Part shown: piece after piece, positions 60,686-64,000 of the stretch
Layout: every line of letters starts with the position of its first letter
How positions within the stretch are numbered: the first letter of the stretch is position 1
Source of the DNA: a virus
Direction: 5' to 3' (one strand)
DNA: 64,000 bases
Virus record (IMG/VR): IMGVR_UViG_3300046660_000364
Span: 1 to 64,000 of that record
Position numbers and translations under genes: made by a program
The notes under the pieces: generated by a model
Database searches by the model: none
What the model was told of the DNA's origin: nothing
What the model saw: only the letters and a program-made list of their open reading frames with translations

Positions 60686-63529
60686 TCACGTCACCGTCAG
60701 GTCGTCGATCCAGTAGTTGCCGGTGGTGCCGACGCCATCCCACCAGAGCATCCAGAGTTCGACCACGCCGGATTCCAGCGGGGTCACGGTCAGGCCGGCG
60801 GCTTGCTCCCAGGTGTTGAGGGCGACCGGGTCGACCGAGGCGGTGGCATCAGCGTCGATCCCGGCCAGCGCGCCGCCGTAGATCAGCAGCGCGCCCTTGA
60901 TGCTGGCGAGGTCACGGCGACTCCAGACCTTGAAGGTCTTCGCCACGTTCGCCTGCAGCAGGTAGCGCCCGAGCGAGAAGCGCACCGGATAATTCGGCGT
61001 GCGGTAAGTACCGTTGATCGAGCACTTCCAGCTCAAGCCGGACGCGGTGTGGCGCGTCGTGATGTCGCTGCGGATCGTCCCCTCTTGGAAATAGATGCGG
61101 TGGTCGAGCGGATCGTTGCCATGCTTGTGGGAGTACAGCATGGCGTCAACAGGCTGAGTCGCGCCCATCGCGGCTTGGTTGACGAAGGTCGCCTCGGTAG
61201 AAAGCCCATTGACGAAGCAGACCGGAGTGAAATCACTGTTGCCACCAGACACGGACTGTAAGTTGTTGACGGTGACGTAGTTGCTGATGATGGCGTCGTA
61301 CACATTGGAATTGCCTGGACCGATGCCAGTACCGCTATTATTCCTTGCCACCACATAGTTCAGGCGGGTACGGTACTTGGCGGGCTGGATGCCACCCGAG
61401 CCGTTGTTTGACGCCTGAAGCGCCTTACCAAGCGCCTGTGAAGAATTTTGCGCAGCGATGCCGTAGGAACCGCAATTGAAACCATGAATGCCACTCAGCG
61501 TGTAGTGGCTGTTGGACGTGTTCAGAAGGAAACCATCGGAGCAGGCCACCGCATGGCAATTGGTGATGGTCGCGACAGCAGCACCGGCAGCGATGCCACT
61601 AGCGAAACGAGTTACATTGAAATAGCTAACTCCGATGAACTTGAATCCGGAAAGGTACACCCCATTGCCGTTCCAGTTGAGGCCATCCCACCACGTTTCT
61701 CCGCCATCCTGCGCACTCATGTCGGTGCGGTTCCAGCCGCCACTGTAGGTGATCGGGTTTCCGCTGGCACCGCTCTTGTTGATAAAGTTGTTATTCGTGT
61801 TGTTCACGATCGGGTACATCTGCGTCGTTTCGCGCTTGTAGGTCGCCACGGTCTCAGTCGCACCGTGGTAGCCACGCAAGGTGGTCACGGAAGCACTGCC
61901 GATGTTGTCGAGAGTGACCGCAGTTCCATTGATGCTAGAGATGGCGAACCAGCTATCCTCCAGCTCGGCGTTGATGCAGGTCCAGACCACGGTGCCGTCA
62001 GTGACAGTCTTGCTCCATGCAGCAGGCCACGTCGGTTCGGCAGAACCAGAAGTGCCAGCGGTGGTGACTTGGTACAGGAAGCCGTTTCGGTTGACCTGAG
62101 TCGGGCGGCGGCGGTCGCCAAGCGCATAAGCGGTCGATGCGGCCCAGCTCTTGTTGTGGACCTTGCCGATCAGCGAGCGGTGCGTGAGCGAATCTGGCGA
62201 AGACGATGCCTTGCCGGCGATGATGTTGTCGAGCCAGATGTTGACGGTGCCGGGGTCTGCGTCCGCGTACAGTGCCACCGAGGCCACGTTCGACGGCAGG
62301 GCCGCGCCAGTGTCGATCACCATCGGGTGCCAGTTGTTGGCAGCCGGGTAGTCGGGCAGGTAGACCGACTGGATCGGCACGTCGCCGGTCGTGTCCGAGC
62401 ACAGCACGAGGCGCATGGTGCCGCCCAGCAGGACATTGTTGGCCTGAAGCCAGAACGATACCTGCTGGTAGCTGGAGAGGTCGAGCGCGCCAGTGGCCCT
62501 GTACGCGATCTTGCCGGTGGTGAATGCGGCAGCGACGGTGATTATCTGGAAGCCGGTGCCCTCGCGGCGTGCCGTGCCGGTGCTCGCCGAGGCAGTGACG
62601 TTGGTCGCTGCCGTCCATGCGCTGTCGCAGGTGTCGATGTTGGCCGTGACGGCAGCGGCGAGAGTGACGGTCTTGCTGTACTGTGTCCACGTCGCATTCC
62701 CGACCAGCGTGTCGTCAGGAGTGGCGCGTAGACGGATCGTATCACCAGCCGCATGGCGTGCTGCGGTCGGGCCGTTGGCGATGGTGCGCCAGCGGTTGGC
62801 GAACGAGCTTCCGCTGCCGTCGCCGCGACCGGGAACCAGCAGCATGACATTATGAAACCACGGGTCATCCTTATACGTGCTTGGCAGCGCGGCGGCTGGC
62901 GGGGTGAATGCGCCAGCATAGCGCGCCACGCCACGAGTCAGGCGGAAGTCCTGGATGTAGCCGGGGAAGTGTTTCGACGGCGAATTGTCATTGCCGATGA
63001 CGACATTGCTGGTCTGTGCCGACAGCACGCTGGTGTCGGCCACCGAGTTCTGCGGCGCACCATCGAGGTACAGGCGCGCCGTGCTGGCATCGCGGTCGAC
63101 CGCGATGTGATACCACTGGAGCAGGGTTGGCGTGAAGGCAACGGTCAACGCGCCTGCGGCGGCGGTGCCGGAGGTCGACCACTGGTACTGCAGCTGGCCG
63201 GAGGCGTTCATGCCCACGCGCCAGCTCAGGCCGCTGGTCGCACCGTCGGCCCACTGGCCGAACATCGTCTCGACCGTGGTGGCGGAGTGGCTGGTGAAGT
63301 AGACCCAGGCCTCTGCGGTGAACTTGTTCGCGCCGAGCTGCAGGCCGTTGCTTGCAGTGACCGGGAACGTGATGCGCGACGCCGCGGCCGAAGAAAAGTC
63401 AAGCGAGCGCGAACCGTACTTGGCGACGGCAACGCTGGACACCGAAGTCAAGGTCTGCGTGCGCCCGAACACGGAAAAGTCGGAGCCGAGATCGTCACCG
63501 CCCTCCGGGTCCAGGTAGAGCGTGGTCAT
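60686..63529 (-). CDS. Modular tailspike, LamG + carbohydrate-binding + beta-helix, 947 aa
   Basis: Residues about 30-210 are a LamG/concanavalin-like domain (FTAEAWVYF, WYHIAVDRDASTARLYLDG). A beta-sandwich region follows. About 450-505 resembles a chitin-binding CBM5/12-like module (YALGDRRRPTQVNRNGFLYQ and TAGTSGSAEPTWP). From about 560 to 790 the sequence is Asn/Ser/Gly-rich and right-handed beta-helix-like (NCHAVACSDGFLLNTSNSHY, GFNCGSYGIAAQNSSQALG), the fold of phage depolymerases. The end is another beta domain. Probable surface-polysaccharide-binding or degrading spike; catalytic residues not identified. Confidence 0.82.
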   Translation of the reverse strand: MTTLYLDPEGGDDLGSDFSVFGRTQTLTSVSSVAVAKYGSRSLDFSSAAASRITFPVTASNGLQLGANKFTAEAWVYFTSHSATTVETMFGQWADGATSGLSWRVGMNASGQLQYQWSTSGTAAAGALTVAFTPTLLQWYHIAVDRDASTARLYLDGAPQNSVADTSVLSAQTSNVVIGNDNSPSKHFPGYIQDFRLTRGVARYAGAFTPPAAALPSTYKDDPWFHNVMLLVPGRGDGSGSSFANRWRTIANGPTAARHAAGDTIRLRATPDDTLVGNATWTQYSKTVTLAAAVTANIDTCDSAWTAATNVTASASTGTARREGTGFQIITVAAAFTTGKIAYRATGALDLSSYQQVSFWLQANNVLLGGTMRLVLCSDTTGDVPIQSVYLPDYPAANNWHPMVIDTGAALPSNVASVALYADADPGTVNIWLDNIIAGKASSSPDSLTHRSLIGKVHNKSWAASTAYALGDRRRPTQVNRNGFLYQVTTAGTSGSAEPTWPAAWSKTVTDGTVVWTCINAELEDSWFAISSINGTAVTLDNIGSASVTTLRGYHGATETVATYKRETTQMYPIVNNTNNNFINKSGASGNPITYSGGWNRTDMSAQDGGETWWDGLNWNGNGVYLSGFKFIGVSYFNVTRFASGIAAGAAVATITNCHAVACSDGFLLNTSNSHYTLSGIHGFNCGSYGIAAQNSSQALGKALQASNNGSGGIQPAKYRTRLNYVVARNNSGTGIGPGNSNVYDAIISNYVTVNNLQSVSGGNSDFTPVCFVNGLSTEATFVNQAAMGATQPVDAMLYSHKHGNDPLDHRIYFQEGTIRSDITTRHTASGLSWKCSINGTYRTPNYPVRFSLGRYLLQANVAKTFKVWSRRDLASIKGALLIYGGALAGIDADATASVDPVALNTWEQAAGLTVTPLESGVVELWMLWWDGVGTTGNYWIDDLTVT

Positions 63530-63996
63530 TACTCACCTGCCGCGTACTGGATCGCCAGCCACATGTCGTGCAGGGTCTGGAGGCGGCCCAGCAGGGCCGT
63601 GTAGTCGTCCGTTCCCATCTCGAACGCCGCGCTCACCTGGGCGTCCGTCAGCTCGGCGTTCGCCAGGCGCTCGACGATCCAGAACGCCAGCCGGGCCGTA
63701 TCGCTGCCGGAGGTGGGGCGGTAGGCGGCGCGAAAGCGCACGGCCAGCGCGGGCGCGTCCTGGTAATTGAGCGTGAACGGGCCGCCTTGCAGCATGTCGC
63801 GCAGCTCGCGGTCGGCCGCCGCCGCATTCAGCATGTCGGTCACGCTGGTGGCGGCGGCGACGATCTCGGTGTCGTCCGGTTCGTGGTCGAACTCCAGCTG
63901 CTGGCCGGACTCGTTGCCGTCGTCGGACAGCACCACGACCACGCTCCAGCTGCCGAAGGATGGTTCGACGCTGGCGGTGCGCACGTAGGCGTACAT
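63529..63996 (-). CDS. Tail-module protein, 155 aa
   Basis: N-terminal beta segment (SWSVVVVLSDDGNESGQQL) and helical C-terminus (WIVERLANAELTDAQVSAAF). Stop overlaps the tailspike start (TAATG). May be a spike assembly or attachment protein. The ATG is only 4 bases from the window edge, so upstream signals are not visible. Confidence 0.7.
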   Translation of the reverse strand: MYAYVRTASVEPSFGSWSVVVVLSDDGNESGQQLEFDHEPDDTEIVAAATSVTDMLNAAAADRELRDMLQGGPFTLNYQDAPALAVRFRAAYRPTSGSDTARLAFWIVERLANAELTDAQVSAAFEMGTDDYTALLGRLQTLHDMWLAIQYAAGE

Positions 63997-64000
63997 AATG

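Noticed and set aside
1-64000. CRISPR arrays, tRNA or rRNA genes, insertion sequences
   Set aside because: I saw no regular spaced repeats, cloverleaf-like genes, rRNA sequence or transposase. The only recombinase is the serine enzyme at 48609-49181, without terminal inverted repeats.

Overview
The window is most of a high-GC tailed-phage (or prophage) genome, not host chromosome. It carries TerS and TerL, a portal, a scaffold-like protein, an N4 gp56-type major capsid protein, tail or adaptor proteins, a modular tailspike, ejection-type proteins and a giant polyvalent protein, all packed with ATGA, GTGA and TTGA overlaps. A giant N6-methyltransferase/strawberry-notch-helicase protein encoded next to a lytic transglycosylase resembles the Bcep22-like (Lessievirus) podophages of Burkholderia. 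I therefore infer a podovirus-like phage of a betaproteobacterium; this is inference, since no host marker is present. No DNA polymerase, RNA polymerase, integrase or recognisable lysis cassette lies in the window, so the genome continues past at least one edge.

Layout. Minus strand 63996-58262: tail-fibre/tailspike module. Plus strand 51581-58222: accessory (probably early) operon of small proteins (RadC-like, DUF5983-like, DUF4262-like, zinc-ribbon, HTH), punctuated by four copies of a conserved double-hairpin leader and closed by an intrinsic terminator. Minus strand 51463-48609: TerS, TerL and a serine recombinase. Plus strand 44722-48406: second small-gene operon with four tiny paralogues sharing an SRNQREGRY-like N-terminus. 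Minus strand 44668-1: head, adaptor and ejection module, with portal, scaffold, capsid, a methyltransferase-glycosyltransferase fusion, adaptor and tail proteins, two tandem coiled-coil paralogues, a 1188-aa transglycosylase and an open frame of at least 5,864 codons running off the left edge.

The giant protein combines an inorganic-pyrophosphatase-like domain, a DUF6884/YaaA-like domain, LPD5/LPD1-type regions, an N6-adenine methyltransferase, a strawberry-notch SF2 helicase and a zincin-like motif. By analogy with P1 DarB it probably enters the cell with the DNA and counters restriction. In its methylase-helicase linker lies a second, out-of-frame 130-codon gene with its own Shine-Dalgarno sequence and the local GC3 signature, a strong candidate for an overprinted gene. 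The two most unusual signals in the window are this nested gene and the covarying double-hairpin leader family. The long plus-strand open frames opposite the minus-strand genes are codon-aligned antisense shadows caused by high GC and are not annotated.
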